From the NCBI RefSeq assembly GCF_018991925.1, contig NW_024735503.1, forward strand, positions 4,756,762-4,820,761: 64,000 nt of DNA, written 5' to 3'. The stretch's first letter is position 1. The number at the start of each line of letters is the position of its first letter. Origin of the DNA: Homarus americanus. Its lineage: Eukaryota; Arthropoda; Malacostraca; Decapoda; Nephropidae. Of this stretch, positions 9,463 through 21,272 are shown in pieces. The translations under genes were made by a program, and so were the position numbers. The notes under the pieces are model-generated. The model was not told the DNA's origin, searched no databases, and worked only from the letters and a program-made list of their open reading frames with translations.

Positions 9463-12400
9463 GGGGTGTGGGTGTTTGATGTGTGGGTGTAGGGTGTGTC
9501 TACTCCTGTGGTGTGTGGGTGTCTCCTGTGATGTGGGTGTGGGTGTGTCTACTGCTGTGGTGTGTGGGTGTGGGTGTGTCTACTGCTGTGGTGTGGGTGT
9601 GGGGTGTGTCTACTGCTGTGGTGTGTGGGTGTGGGGTGTGTCTACTGCTGTGGTGTGTGGGTGTGTCTACTGCTGGTGTGTGGGTGTGTCTACTCCTGTG
9701 GTGTGTGGGTGTGGGGTGTGTCTACTGCTGTGATGTGTGGGTGTGGTGTGTCTGCTGTGGTGTGTGTGGGTGTGGGGTGTGTCCTACTGCTGTGGGTGTG
9801 TGGGTGTGTCTACTGCTGTGATGTGTGGGTGTGTCTACTGCTGTGGTGTGTGGGTGTAGGGTGTCTACTGCTGTGGTGTGTGGGTGTGTCTACTGCTGTG
9901 GTGTGTGGGTGTGGGGTGTGTCTGCTGTGTGGTGTGTGGGTGTGTCTGCTGTTGGTGTGTCTACTGTGGTGTGTGGGTGTGTCTCTCTGTGGTGTGTGGG
10001 TGTGTCTACTCCTGTGTGGTGTGTGGGTGTGGTGTGTCTACTGCTGTGATGTGGGTGTGTCTACTCCTGTGATGTGGGTGTGTCTACTGCTGTGGTGTGT
10101 GAGTGTGGGGTGTGTCTCTACTGCTGTGGTGTGGGTGTGTCTGCTGTGGTGTGTGGGTGTGTCTGCTGTGGTGTGTGGGTGTGGGTGTGTCTACTGCTGT
10201 GGTGTGTGGGTGTGTCTACTGCTGTGATGTGTGGGTGTGTGTCTACTCCTGTGTGTGTGGGTGTGGGGTGTGTCTACTGCTGTGTGGTGTGTGGGTGTGT
10301 GTCTACTGCTGTGGTGTGGTGTGTCTACTGCTGTGGTGTGTGGGTGTGTCTGCTCCTGTGGTGTGTGGGGGGTGTGTCTACTGCTGTGGTGTGTGGGTGT
10401 GTCTGCTGTGGTGTGTGGGTGTGTCTGCTGTGGTGTGTGGGTGTGTCTACTCCTGTGGTGTGTGGGTGTGTCTACTGCTGTGTGTGTGGGTGTGGGGTGT
10501 GTGTCTACTGCTGTGGTGTGTGGTGTGTCTACTCCTGTGTGTGTAGGGGTGTGTCTACTGCTGTGGTGTGTGGGTGTGTCTACTGCTGTGGTGTGTGGGT
10601 GTGTTGGTGTGGTGTGTCTACTGCTGTGGTGTGTGGGCTGCTGTGGGGTGTGTGTGTGGGGTGTCTACTGCTGTGGTGTGTGGGTGTAGGGTGTGTCTAC
10701 TGCTGTGGTGTGGGTGTCTACTGCGTGTGGTGTGTGGGTGTGTCTACTGCTGTGTGGTGTGTGGGTGTGTCTACTGCTGTGGTGTGTGGGTGTAGGGGTG
10801 TGTCTACTGCTGTGATGTGTGGGTGTGTCTGCTGTGGTGTGTGGTGTGTGTGCTGCTGTGGTGTGTGGGTGTGTCTCTGCTGTGGTGTGTGGGTGTGGGG
10901 TGTGTCTACTGCTGTGGTGTGTGGGTGTGTCTACTGCTGTGGTGTGTGGGTGTGTCTACTGCTGTGGTGTGTGGGTGTGTCTACTGCTGTGGTGTGTGGG
11001 TGTGTCCTCTGGTGTGTGGGTGTGTGTCTCCTGTGGTGTGGGTGTGGGTGTGTCTACTGCTGTGGTGTGTGGGTGTGTCTACTCCTGTGGTGTGTGGGTG
11101 TGGGTGTGTGGGTGGTGTGTGTGGGTGTGTCTACCTGTGTGTGGGTGGGGTGTGTCTACTGCTGTGGTGTGTGGGTGTGTCTGCTGGTGTGTGGGTGTGT
11201 CTCTGCTGTGGTGTGTGGGTGTGTCTACTCCTGTGGTGTGTGGGTGTGTCTACTGCTGTGGTGTGTGGGTGTGGGGTGTGTCTACTGCTGTGGTGTGTGG
11301 GTGTGTCTACTCCTGTGGTGTGGTGTGTGGGTGTGGGGTGTGTTCACTGCTGTGGTGTGTGGGTGTGTCTACTGTGGTGTGTGGTGTGTCCGGGTGTGGG
11401 GGAGGGTGTGTGTGGGTGTGTCTCTCTGTGTGTGGGTGTGGGGTGTGTCTGCTGTGATGTGTGGGTGTCTACTGCTGTGGTGTGTGGGTGTGGGGTGTGT
11501 CTACTGCTGTGGTGTGTGGGTGTGTCTACTGCTGTGGGTGTGTGGGTGTAGGGTGTGTCTGCTGTGGTGTGTGGGTGTGTCTACTGCTGTGGTGTGTGTG
11601 GGTGTGTCTCTCCTGTGTGTGTGGGTGTGTCTCTGCTGTGGTGTGTGGGGTGGGGTGTGTCTCTGCTGTGATGTGTGGGTGTGGGGTGTGTCTGCTGTGA
11701 TGTGTGGGTGTGTTCTGCTGCTGTGGTGTGTGGGTGTGGGGTGTGTGCTGTGGTGTGGGTGTGGGGTGTGTCTACTGCTGTGGTGTGTGTGTGGGTGTGG
11801 GTGTGTGTCTCTGCTGTGATGTGTGGGTGTGCTTGTGTGGGTGTGTCTGCTGTGATGTGTGGGTGTGTCTACTGTCTGTGATGTGTGGTGTGTCTACTGT
11901 GGTGTGTGGGTGTGTCTCTGTGTGTGTGGGTGTGGTGTCTCTGCTGTGGTGTGTGGGTGTGGGGTGCTGTGGTGTGTGGTGTGTCTACTGCTGTGGTGTG
12001 TGGGTGTGAGGGTGTGTCTGCTGTGGTGTGTGGGTGTGTCTACTGCTGCTGTGGTGTGTGGGTGTGTCTCTCCTGTGATGTGTGGGTGTGGGGGTGTCTA
12101 CTGCTGTGGTGTGTGGGTGTGGGGTGTGTACTGCTGTGGTGTGTGGGTGTGTCTACTGCTGTGATGTGTGGGTGTGGGGTGTGTCTACTGCTGTGGTGTG
12201 TGGGTGTGGGGTGTGTCTACTGCTGTGATGTGTGGGTGTGGGGTGTGTCTACTGCTGTGGTGTGTGGGTGTGTCTACTCCTGTGGTGTGTGTGGGTGTGG
12301 GGTGTGTCTACTGCTGTGGTGTGTGGGTGTGTCTACTGCTGTGGTGTGGTGTGTCTACTCTGTGTGTGGGTGTGTCTCCTGTGGTGTGTGGGTGTGGGGT

Positions 12401-15400
12401 GTGTCTACTGCTGTGATGTGTGGTGTGGGGTGTGTCTGCTGTGTGATGTGTGGGTGTGTCTGCTGTGGTGTGGGGTGTGGTGTGTCTACTGCTGTGGTGT
12501 GTGGGTGTGGGGTGTGTCTGCTGTGGTGTGTGGGTGTGGGGTGTGTCTACTGCTGTGATGTGTGGTGTGTCTCTCCTGTGATGTGTGGGTGTGGGGTGTC
12601 TACTGCTGTGATGTGTGGGTGTGTCTACTGCTGTGTGTGTGTGGGTGTGTCTACTGCTGTGGTGTGTGGGTGTGTCTCCTGTGATGTGTGGGGTTCGTGT
12701 GTGGGTGTGTCTACTGCTGTGATGTGTGGGTGTGTCTACTCCTGTGATGTGTGGGTGTGGGTGTGTCTGCTGCTGTGATGTGTGTCTGCTGTGTGTGTGG
12801 GTGTGTCTACTGCTGTGGTGTGTGGGTGTGTCTACTCCTGTGATGTGTGGGTGTGGGGTGTGTCTACTGCTGTGGTGTGTGGGTGTCTGCTGTGGTGTGT
12901 GGGTGTGTCTACTGCTGTGGTGTGTGGGTGTGTCTGCTCCTGTGTGTGTGTGTGGGGTGTGTCTACTGCTGTGGTGTGTGGGTGTGGGGTGTGTCTACTG
13001 CTGTGGTGTGTGGGTGTGTCTACTCCTGTGGTGTGTGTGGGTGTGGGGTGTGTCTACTGCTGTGGTGTGTGGGTGTGTCTACCTGTGGTGTGTGGGTGTA
13101 GGGTGTGTCTTCTGCTGTGGGTGTGGGTGTAGGGTGTGGCCTCTGCTGTGGTGTGTGGGTGTAGGGTGTGTCTACTGCTGTGGTGTGTGTGGGTGTGGTG
13201 TCTACTCCTGTGTGTGTGTGGGTGTGTCACTGCTGTGGTGTGGGGTGTGTTCACTGCTGTGGTGTGTGGGTGTGTCTACCCTGTGGTGTGTGGGTGTCTG
13301 CTGTGATGTGGGTGGGGTGTCTCTGCTGTGATGTGTGGGGTGTAGGGTGTTCACTGCTGTGGTGTGTGGGGTAGGGTGTGTCTACTGCTGTGGTGTGGGG
13401 GTGTGTCTACTGCCTGTGTGTGTGGGGTGTAGGGTGTGTCTCACTGCTGTGGTGTGTGGGTGTGGGTGTCTACTGCTGTGGTGTGTGGGTGTAGGGTGCT
13501 ACTGGCTGTGTGTGTGTGGGTGTGTCTACCCGTGTGTGGGTGTGGGTGTGGCTCCTGTGGTGTGTGGGCAGGGGTGTGTCTACTGCTGTGGTGTGTGGGT
13601 GTAGGGTGTGTGCTACTGCTGTGGTGTGTGGGTGTGTCTACTGCTGTGTGTGGGTGTGTGTTCATCTGTGATGTGTGGGTGTGTGTCTTGGGTGTGGTGT
13701 GCCACTGCTGTGGGTGTGTGGGTGTGTTCACTGCTGTGGTGTGTGGGTGTAGGGTGTGCCCACTGCGTGGTGTGTGGGCTTGGTGTGGGTGTGTTCACTC
13801 CTGTGATGTGTGGGTGAGGGTGTGTCTTCTGGTGGTGTGGGTGTGTCTACCGCTGTGGTGTGTGGGTAGGTGTGTCTCTGGCTGTGGTGTGTGGGTGTAG
13901 GGTGTGTCTACTGCTGTGGTGTGTGGGTGTGGCGTTCATCCTGTGGTGTGTGGGTGTAGGGTGTGTCTTCTGCTGTGATGTGTGTGGGTGTGTCTCTGCT
14001 GTGGTGTGTGGGTGTGTCTCTGCTGTGGTGTGTGGGTGGGGTGTCCTGTGTGGGTGTGTCTTCTGCTGTGATGTGGGGGTGTGTCTACTGCTGTGGTGTG
14101 TGGGTGTGTCTCTGCTGTGGTGTGTGGGTGTAGGGTGTGCTCAGCTGTGGTGTGTGGGGTGCGGTGTGGGTGTCTACTCCTGTGTGTGGGTGTAGGGTGT
14201 GTTCACTGCTGTGATGTGTGGGTGTGTCTACTGCTGTGATGTGGGTGTGTCTACTGCTGTGTGGTGTGTGTGTGTAGGGTGTTCACTGCTGTGGTGTGTG
14301 GGTGTGTCTACTGCTGTGGTGTGTGTGGGTGTGTGGTGTGGTGTGTCTACTTGGTGTGTGGGTGTGTTCTTGTGTGGGTGGGGGTGCTGTGGTGTGTGGG
14401 TGTGTTCACTGCTGTGGTGTGTGTGGGTGTAGGGTGTGTCTACTGCTGTGGTGTGTGGGTGTGTCTACTGCTGTGGTGTGTGGGTGTGTCTCTCTGCTGT
14501 GGTGTGTGGGTGTGTCTCTGCTGTGGTGTGTGGGTGTGTCTACTGCTGTGGTGTGTGGGTGTGTCTACTGCTGTGGTGTGTGGGTGTGGGGGGTGTGTCT
14601 ACTGCTGTGGTGTGTGGGTGTGTCTACTGCTGTGATGTGTGGGTGTCTGCTGCTGTGTGTGTGGGTGTGTCTACTGCTGTGGTGTGTGGTGTGTCTACTG
14701 TGGTGTGTGGGGTGTATCTGCTGTGATGTGTGGGTGTAGGGGTGTGTCTACTGCTGTGGTGTGTGGGTGTGTCTACTGCTGTGGTGTGTGGGTGTGGGGT
14801 GTGTCTGCTGGTGTGTGGGTGTAGGTGTGTCTACTGCTGTGGTGTGTGGGTGTGTCTACTGCTGTGATGTGGGTGTGTCTACTGCTGTGGTGTGTGGGTG
14901 TGTCTACTGCTGTGATGTGTGGGTGTGTCTACTGCTGTGATGTGTGGGTGTGTCTGCTGCTGTGGTGTGTGGGTGTGGGGTGTGTCTGCTGCTGTGGTGT
15001 GTGGGTGTAGGGTGTGTCTACTGCTGGTGTGTGTGGGTGTGTCTACTGCTGTGGTGTGTGGGTGTGGGGTGTGTCTACTGCTGTGGTGTGTGGGTGTGTC
15101 TACTGCTGTGGTGTGTGGGTGTGGGTGTGCTGTGTGTGGTGTGTGGGTGTGTCTACTGCTGTGGTGTGTGGGTGTGTCTGCTGTGGTGTGTGGGTGTGTC
15201 TACTGCTGTGGTGTGTGGGTGTGTCTACTGCTGTGGTGTGTGGGTGTGTCTACTGCTGTGATGTGTGGGTGTGTCTGCTGTGGTGTGTGGTGTGTCTACT
15301 GCTGTGGTGTGTGGGTGTGTCTCTCCTGTGTGGTGTGTGGGTGTGGGTGTCTACTGCTGTGGTGTGGGTGTGTGCTGTGGTGTGTGGGTGTGTCTACTGC

Positions 15401-18400
15401 TGTGTGTGTGGGTGTGTCTACTGCTGTGGTGTGTGGGTGTGTCCCTGTGATGTGTGGGTGTGTGTCCTGCTGTGTGTGTGGGTGTGTGTCTGCTGTGTGT
15501 GTGTGGGTGTGTCTCCTGTGGTGTGTGGTGGGTGTGTCTACTCTGCTGTGGTGTGTGGGTGTGTCTACTGCTGTGGTGTGTGGGTGTGGTGTGTCTACTG
15601 CTGGTGTGTGGGTGAGGGTGTGTCTACTGCTGTGGTGTGTGGGTGTCTACTGCTGTGATGTGTGGGTGTGTGTCTACTGCTGTGGTGTGTGGGTGTGTCT
15701 ACTGCTGTGGTGTGTGGGTGTAGGGTGTGTCTCTGCTGTGGTGTGTGGGTGTGGGGTGTGTCTACTGTGGTGTGTGGGTGTGTCTACTGCTGTGGTGTGT
15801 GGGTGTGTACTGCTGTGGTGTGTGGGTGTGTCTACTGCTGTGGTGTGTGGGTGTGTCTACTGCTGTGGTGTGTGTGTGTGTGTGTGTGTCTGTGGTGTGT
15901 GGGTGTCTGCTGTGATGTGTGGGTGTGTCTACTGCTGTGGTGTGTGGGTGTGTCTACTGCTGTGGTGTGGGTGTGTGTCTACTGTGGTGTGTGTGGGTGT
16001 GGGGTGTGCTGTGGTGTGTGGGTGTGTCTGCTGGTGTGTGGGTGTGTCTCTACTGCTGTGATGTGTGGGTGTGTGTCTGCTGTGGTGTGTGGGTGTGTCT
16101 CTGCTGTGGTGTGTGGGTGTGGGTGTGTCTGCTGTGGTGTGTGGGTGTGTCTACTGCTGTGGTGTGTGGGTGTGTCTGCTGGTGTGTGGGTGTGTCTGCT
16201 GCTGTGGTGTGTGGGTGTGTCTACTGCTGTGGTGTGTGGGTGTGTGTCTACTCCTGTGTGGTGTGTGGGTGTGTCTACTGCTGTGATGTGTGGGTGTGTC
16301 TACTGCTGTGATGTGTGGGTGTGTCTACTGCTGTGGTGTGTGGGTGTGTCTACTGCTGTGATGTGTGGGTGTGTCTACTGCTGTGGTGTGTGGGTGTGTC
16401 TACTGCTGTGATGTGTGGGTGTAGGGGTGTGTCTGCTGTGGTGTGTGTGGGTGTGTTTTACTGCTGTGGTGTGTGGGTGTAGGGTGTGTCTACTGCTGTG
16501 GTGTGTGTGGGTGTGGGGTGTCTGCTGTGTGGTGTGTGGGTGTGTCTACTGCTGTGATGTGTGGGGTGTGTCTACTGCTGTGTGGTGTGTGGGTGTGTCT
16601 ACTGCTGTGATGTGTGGGTGTGTCTACTGTGGTGTGTGGTGTGTCTACTGCTGTGATGTGTGGGTGTGTCTACTGCTGTGGTGTGTGTGGGTGTGGGGTG
16701 TGTCTACTGCTGTGGTGTGTGGGTGTGTCTACTGCTGTGGTGTGTGGGTGTAGGGGTGTGTCTACTGCTGTGATGTGTGGGTGTAGGGTGTGTTCACTGC
16801 TGTGGTGTGTGGGTGTGGGTGTGTTCTGCTGTGGGTGTGGGTGTGGGGTGTGTCTACTGCTGTGTGTGGGTGTGGGTGTGTCTACTGCTGGTGGTGTGTG
16901 GGTGTGTGTCTACTGCTGTGTGTGGGTGTAGGGGTGTGTCTACTGCTGTGGTGTGTGGGTGTGTCTACTGCTGTGATGTGTGGGTGTGTCTACTGCTGTG
17001 ATGTGTGGGTGGGGTGTGTCTACTGCTGTGGTGTGTGTGGGTGTGGGTGTGTCTACTGCTGTGGTGTGTGGGTGTGTGCTCCTGTGATGTGTGGGTGTGG
17101 GGTGTGTCTACTGCTGTGATGTGTGGGTGTGGGGTGTGTCTACTGCTGTGATGTGTGGGTGTAGGGTGTGTCTACTGCTGTGGTGTGTGGGTGTGGGGTG
17201 TGTCTACTGCTGTGGGTGTGTGGTGTGTCTACTCCTGTGATGTGTGGGTGTGGGGTGTGTCTACTGCTGTGGTGTGGGTGTGTCTGCTGGTGTGTGGGTG
17301 TGTCTACTGCTGTGATGTGTGGGTGTGGGGTGTGTCTGCTGTGGTGTGTGGGTGTGTCTACTGCTGTGGTGTGTGGGTGTGTCTACTGCTGTGATGTGTG
17401 GGTGTGGGGTGTGTCTGCTGTGATGTGTGGGGTGTGGGGTGTGTCTCTGCTGTGTGATGTGTGGGTGTAGGTGTGTCTACTGTGATGTGTGTGGGGTGTA
17501 GGGTGTGTCTACTGCTGTGGTGTGTGGGTGTGTCTACTGCTGTGATGTGTGGGTGTAGGGTGTGTCTACTGCTGTGATGTGTGGGTGTGGGGTGTGTCTA
17601 CTGCTGTGTGTGGGGTGTGGGTGTGTGTACTGCTGTGATGTGTGGGTGTGGGGTGTGTCTACTGCTGTGGTGTGTGGGTGTGGGTGTCTACTGCTGTGAT
17701 GTGTGGGTGTGGGGTGTGTCTACTGCTGATGTGTGGGTGTATGGTGTGTCTACTGCTGTGGTGTGTGGGTGTGTCTACTGCTGTGATGTGTGGGTGTGGT
17801 GTGTCTACTGCTGTGATGTGTGGGTGTAGGGGTGTGTCTACTGCTGTGGTGTGTGGGTGTGGTGTGTCTACTGCTGTGATGTGTGGGTGTGGGGTGTGTC
17901 TACTGCTGGTGTGTGTGGGTGTAGGTGTGTCTACTGCTGTGATGTGTGGTGGGGTGTGTCTACTGCTGTGATGTGTGGGTGTGGGGTGTGTCTACTGCTG
18001 TGGTGTGTGGGTGTGTCTGCTGTGATGTGTGGGTGTGGGGTGTGTCTGCTGTGGTGTGTGGGTGTGGGTGTGTCTACTGCTGTGATGTGTGGGTGTGGGG
18101 TGTGTGTCTGCTGTGGTGTGTGGGTGTGGGGTGTGTCCTGCTGTGATGTGTGGGTGTGGGTGTGTCTACTGCTGTGGTGTGTGGGTGTGGTGTGTCTGCT
18201 GCTGATGTGGGGTGGGGTGTGTGTCTACTGCTGTGTGTGTGTGGGTAGGGTGTGTCTACTGCTGTGGTGTGTGGGTGTGTCTACTGCTGTGATGTGTGGG
18301 TGTGGGGTGTCTACTGCTGTGAGTGTGTGGGTGTGGGGAGTGTGTACTGCTGTGGTGTGTGGGTGTGGGTGTGTCTGCTGTGGTGTGTGTGGGTGTGGGG

Positions 18401-19770
18401 TGTGTCTACTGCAAGTGTGTGGGTGTGGGGTGTGTCTGCTGTGGTGTGTGTGGGTGTAGGGTGTGTCTACTGCTGTGATGTGTGGGTGTAGGGTGTGTCT
18501 ACTGCTGTAGTGTGTGGGTGTGGGTGTGTCTACTGCTGTGATGTGTGGGTGTAGGTGTGTCTGCTGTGGTGTGGGTGTAGGGTGTGCCTGCTGTAGTGTG
18601 TGGGTGTGGGGTGTCTCTGCTGTGATGTGTGGGTGTGGGGTGTCTGCTGTGATGTGTGGGTGTGAGGTGTGTCTACTGCTGTGGTGTGTGGGTGTGGGGT
18701 GTGTCTACTGCTGTGGTGTGTGGGTGTGGGTGTGTCTACTGCTGTGATGTGGGGTGTAGGGTGTGTCTCTGCTGTGATGTGTGGGTGTGGGTGTCTACTG
18801 CTGTGATGTGTGGGTGTGGGGTGTGTCTACTGCTGTAGTGTGTGGGTGTAGGGGTGTGTCTCTGCAGTGTGTGGGTGTAGGGTGTGTCTACTGCTGTAGT
18901 GTGTGTACTGCTGTGATGTGTGGGTGTAGAGTGTGTGTACTGCTGTGATGTGTGGGTGTGGGTGTGTCTACTGCTGTGGTGTGTGGGTGTGGGGGTGTGT
19001 GCACTGCTGTGATGTGTGGGTGTAGGGTGTCTACTGCTTAGTGTGTGGGTGTAGGGTGTGTCTACTTGCTGGATGTGTGGGTGTAGGGTGTGTCTACTGC
19101 TGTAGTGTGTGGGTGTGGGGTGTGTCTACTGCTGTGGTGTGTGGGTGTAGGGTGTGTCTACTGCTGTAGAGTGTGTGTACTGCTGTGATGTGTGGGTGTA
19201 GAGTGTGTGTTACTGCTGTGATGTGTGGGTGTAGGGTGTGTCTACTGCTGTAGTGTGTGGGTGTAGAGGTGTGTGTACTGCTGTGATGTGTGGGTGTGGG
19301 GTGTGTCTGCTGTGGTGTGTGGGTGTGGGGTGTGTGTACTGCTGTGGTGTGTGGGTGTGGGGTGTCTGCTGTGTGGTGTGTGTGGGTGGTGTGTCTACTG
19401 CTGTGATGTGTGGGTGTGGGGTGTGTGTGCTGTGATGTGTGGGTGTGGTGTGTCTACTGCTGTAGTGTGTGGGTGTGGAGTGTGTGTACTGCTGTGGTGT
19501 GTGGGTGTGGGGTGTGTCTACTGCTGTAGTGTGTGGGTGTGGGGTGTGTCTACTGCTGTGATGTGTGGGTGTGGAGTGTGTACTGCTGTGATGTGTGTGT
19601 AGAGTGTGTGTACTGCTGTGATGTGTGGGTGTAGAGTGTGTGTACTGCTGTGATGTGTGGGTGTAGGGTGTGTGTACTGCTGTGATGTGTGGGTGTAGGG
19701 TGTGTCTACTGCTGTGATGTGTGGGTGTAGAGTGTGTCTACTGCTGTGATGTGTGGGTGTAGAGTGTGTA
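9463..19770. repeat. 10.3-kb G/T-rich VNTR, mixed 25- and 32-bp units
   Basis: One continuous tandem array. The core is TCTACTGCTGTGGTGTGTGG. The short unit is about 25 bp. A longer form of about 32 bp carries an extra GGGTGTG-type block. Recurrent variants are GTGGTG versus GTGATG, TACTCC versus TACTGC, and units lacking the TACTG block. The long GATG-type units dominate after about 17.1 kb. GTGTAGAGTGTGTGTACTGC-type units occur only from about 18.9 kb to the end. The array decays into single-copy sequence after 19,770. Long stop-free frames rich in Cys/Val/Gly/Leu occur in all + frames because the unit lacks stop codons. They are not genes. Confidence 0.95.
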
Positions 19771-20269
19771 ATGTATACCATTATAGTGCTTGTACTGCTT
19801 CTTATATTGGTGTGGGTATTTAATGTGGGAGTGTAGTGTGTGGATATTGCAGTGTTAGGGTGTGCTGTGTGGATACTTGTGTTGGGTGTGTGTACATAGT
19901 AGTATTGTGGGTGTATATTCTGTAATGGTGGTGGTGTAGTGTAACGTAATGTCTGTGTTACCTTAGATGTTTTCCTGGTTAATAACACCATAAAGATTTT
20001 TAAGTAAACATCCACCGCCTAATGTAGTGTTTTGTGTTCACATCAACGGTACAATAAGTTTCTTCATCACCAAAAATAGCCTCCCCTAGTTATCATTTAT
20101 TTAGACGTTAGCCTTTGCTACTTGTGTCTTGCGTAAGAATAATAAGTATTTTCTTATTCAAATTAAATTGAAGATGCTGGGATATTTATTTTATTAATCA
20201 GAATTTTTTTGTCATTATTCTGGTAAATTTTGGTTGTGTGATGCTTATTGGTGTTATGCTTGTTGCCAG
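19771..20269. other. Intron-like sequence before the 20.27-kb exon
   Basis: Single-copy, AT-rich sequence grading out of the VNTR. It ends at the acceptor before 20270. No separate feature is seen. Confidence 0.5.
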
Positions 20270-20365
20270 GCCGGAGAGGAGAAGGTCGATCAGCCAGAGG
20301 AAGAGGTAGCAGCGCCCGGTAGTGAGCATAGTGATCAAGCAGACTCTATCGACACCAGCGGTCAG
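20270..20365 (+). CDS. Probable coding exon A, acidic, phase 0-0
   Basis: A 96-bp segment flanked by an acceptor (TTGTTGCCAG ending 20269) and a strong donor (GGTCAG|GTGAGT). The open frame gives exactly 32 codons, beginning AGEEKVDQPEEEVAAPG and ending DSIDTSGQ. The peptide is acidic and rich in Glu, Asp, Ser and Gln, as expected of a disordered linker region. Both boundaries fall between codons, so the exon can be skipped or included without a frame change, as is typical of cassette exons. The next exon candidate lies 0.8 kb downstream in the same phase. I do not recognise the protein. Chance is unlikely, since frame, both splice sites and composition agree, but transcript evidence is absent. 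Confidence 0.58.
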
Positions 20366-21152
20366 GTGAGTAACACGACCTTGCTATCTTGCATATGTTA
20401 AACGTTTGTTGCAAGGTAGAGGTACAGGTGTAAGGGCTCTGTTGTTCAGGAGAAATTAGTAACCTTTTTTTTTCCACACTGGGTAAGAGACACGTAAGTC
20501 TCCCAACACTCGGCTGCAGATGTGTGATCAGAATACAAATAATATATGGGGTGAGGGGTGGAAGGTCTTTCTCGCGTTGTTCCATAAAATACGCTGAGGT
20601 ACAGTTCCCTACACGACACAAACCGACCAGTTCTAACTAAACAACGTAAACAACTTGAGTAACTTTATCTAACCTAACCTCTACTAGGAGTATTGTATGG
20701 TTTTTACCGCCGCCATACAGTCCTGTTTGTCGTCAGCATAATACTGTTTACTCACGTACTCTGTGTGGTCTAAGTAGCACTTCATGGATACACTGGACGG
20801 AATAACAGTTCATGGGGGAATAAGCAGCCCGGCGCTCTAGTTCTCTGTTAGGAATCACTCAACCTGGAGCGACAACTCAGTTAAGGTGATAGCCATCCTC
20901 ACGTCACTTCCTTGCAGCCGAATTACGTGATGGTTTTTACACCTTTATATGGATGTAATTATTAAATGTATGAAACAGCATGATTTACTGTTAACTTCAC
21001 AACACTAACACGTTTACGTAATTTTTTCTGTCATCTGAAATAGCTGTTGCATTATCCTATACTTTACCTTTATATTCTCTTAAGAAATCATGTTATGTAT
21101 TTTTGACAATGAATGAGTAATCTATAAGCACCGTGTTGTTGTGTGTTTACAG

Positions 21153-21272
21153 AGAGACATGGACGCCAGCAGTGACGAAGGTGTAGTGACGGAGGAGGTG
21201 GTGGTGCCCCGTCGCGTCAGGGCAAGGGACGCTGAACCTTGGGACGCTCACACTCCTGACACTGTCGACGGG
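21153..21272 (+). CDS. Probable coding exon B, acidic, phase 0-0
   Basis: A 120-bp segment after an acceptor (GTGTGTTTACAG ending 21152) and before a near-consensus donor (GACGGG|GTAAGT). It encodes exactly 40 codons, starting RDMDASSDEGVVTEEVVVP, with a basic patch RRVRAR and a C-terminal part DAEPWDAHTPDTVDG. GC content is clearly above the flanks and the third positions are G/C-rich, as in a real exon. Together with exon A it would add 72 residues in frame. The mix of acidic and short basic segments suggests a disordered region of a cytoplasmic or nuclear scaffold-type protein. No family motif is visible, so no function is assigned. Small shifts of the acceptor among the AGAGAG dinucleotides are possible. 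Confidence 0.65.

Noticed and set aside
9463..19770. Many + strand open frames up to 581 codons (Cys/Val/Gly/Leu-rich) suggesting a membrane or cysteine-rich repeat protein
   Set aside because: All three + frames are open for long distances because the repeat unit has no stops. Units of 25 and 32 bp change frame at every step, so no single protein repeat is maintained.
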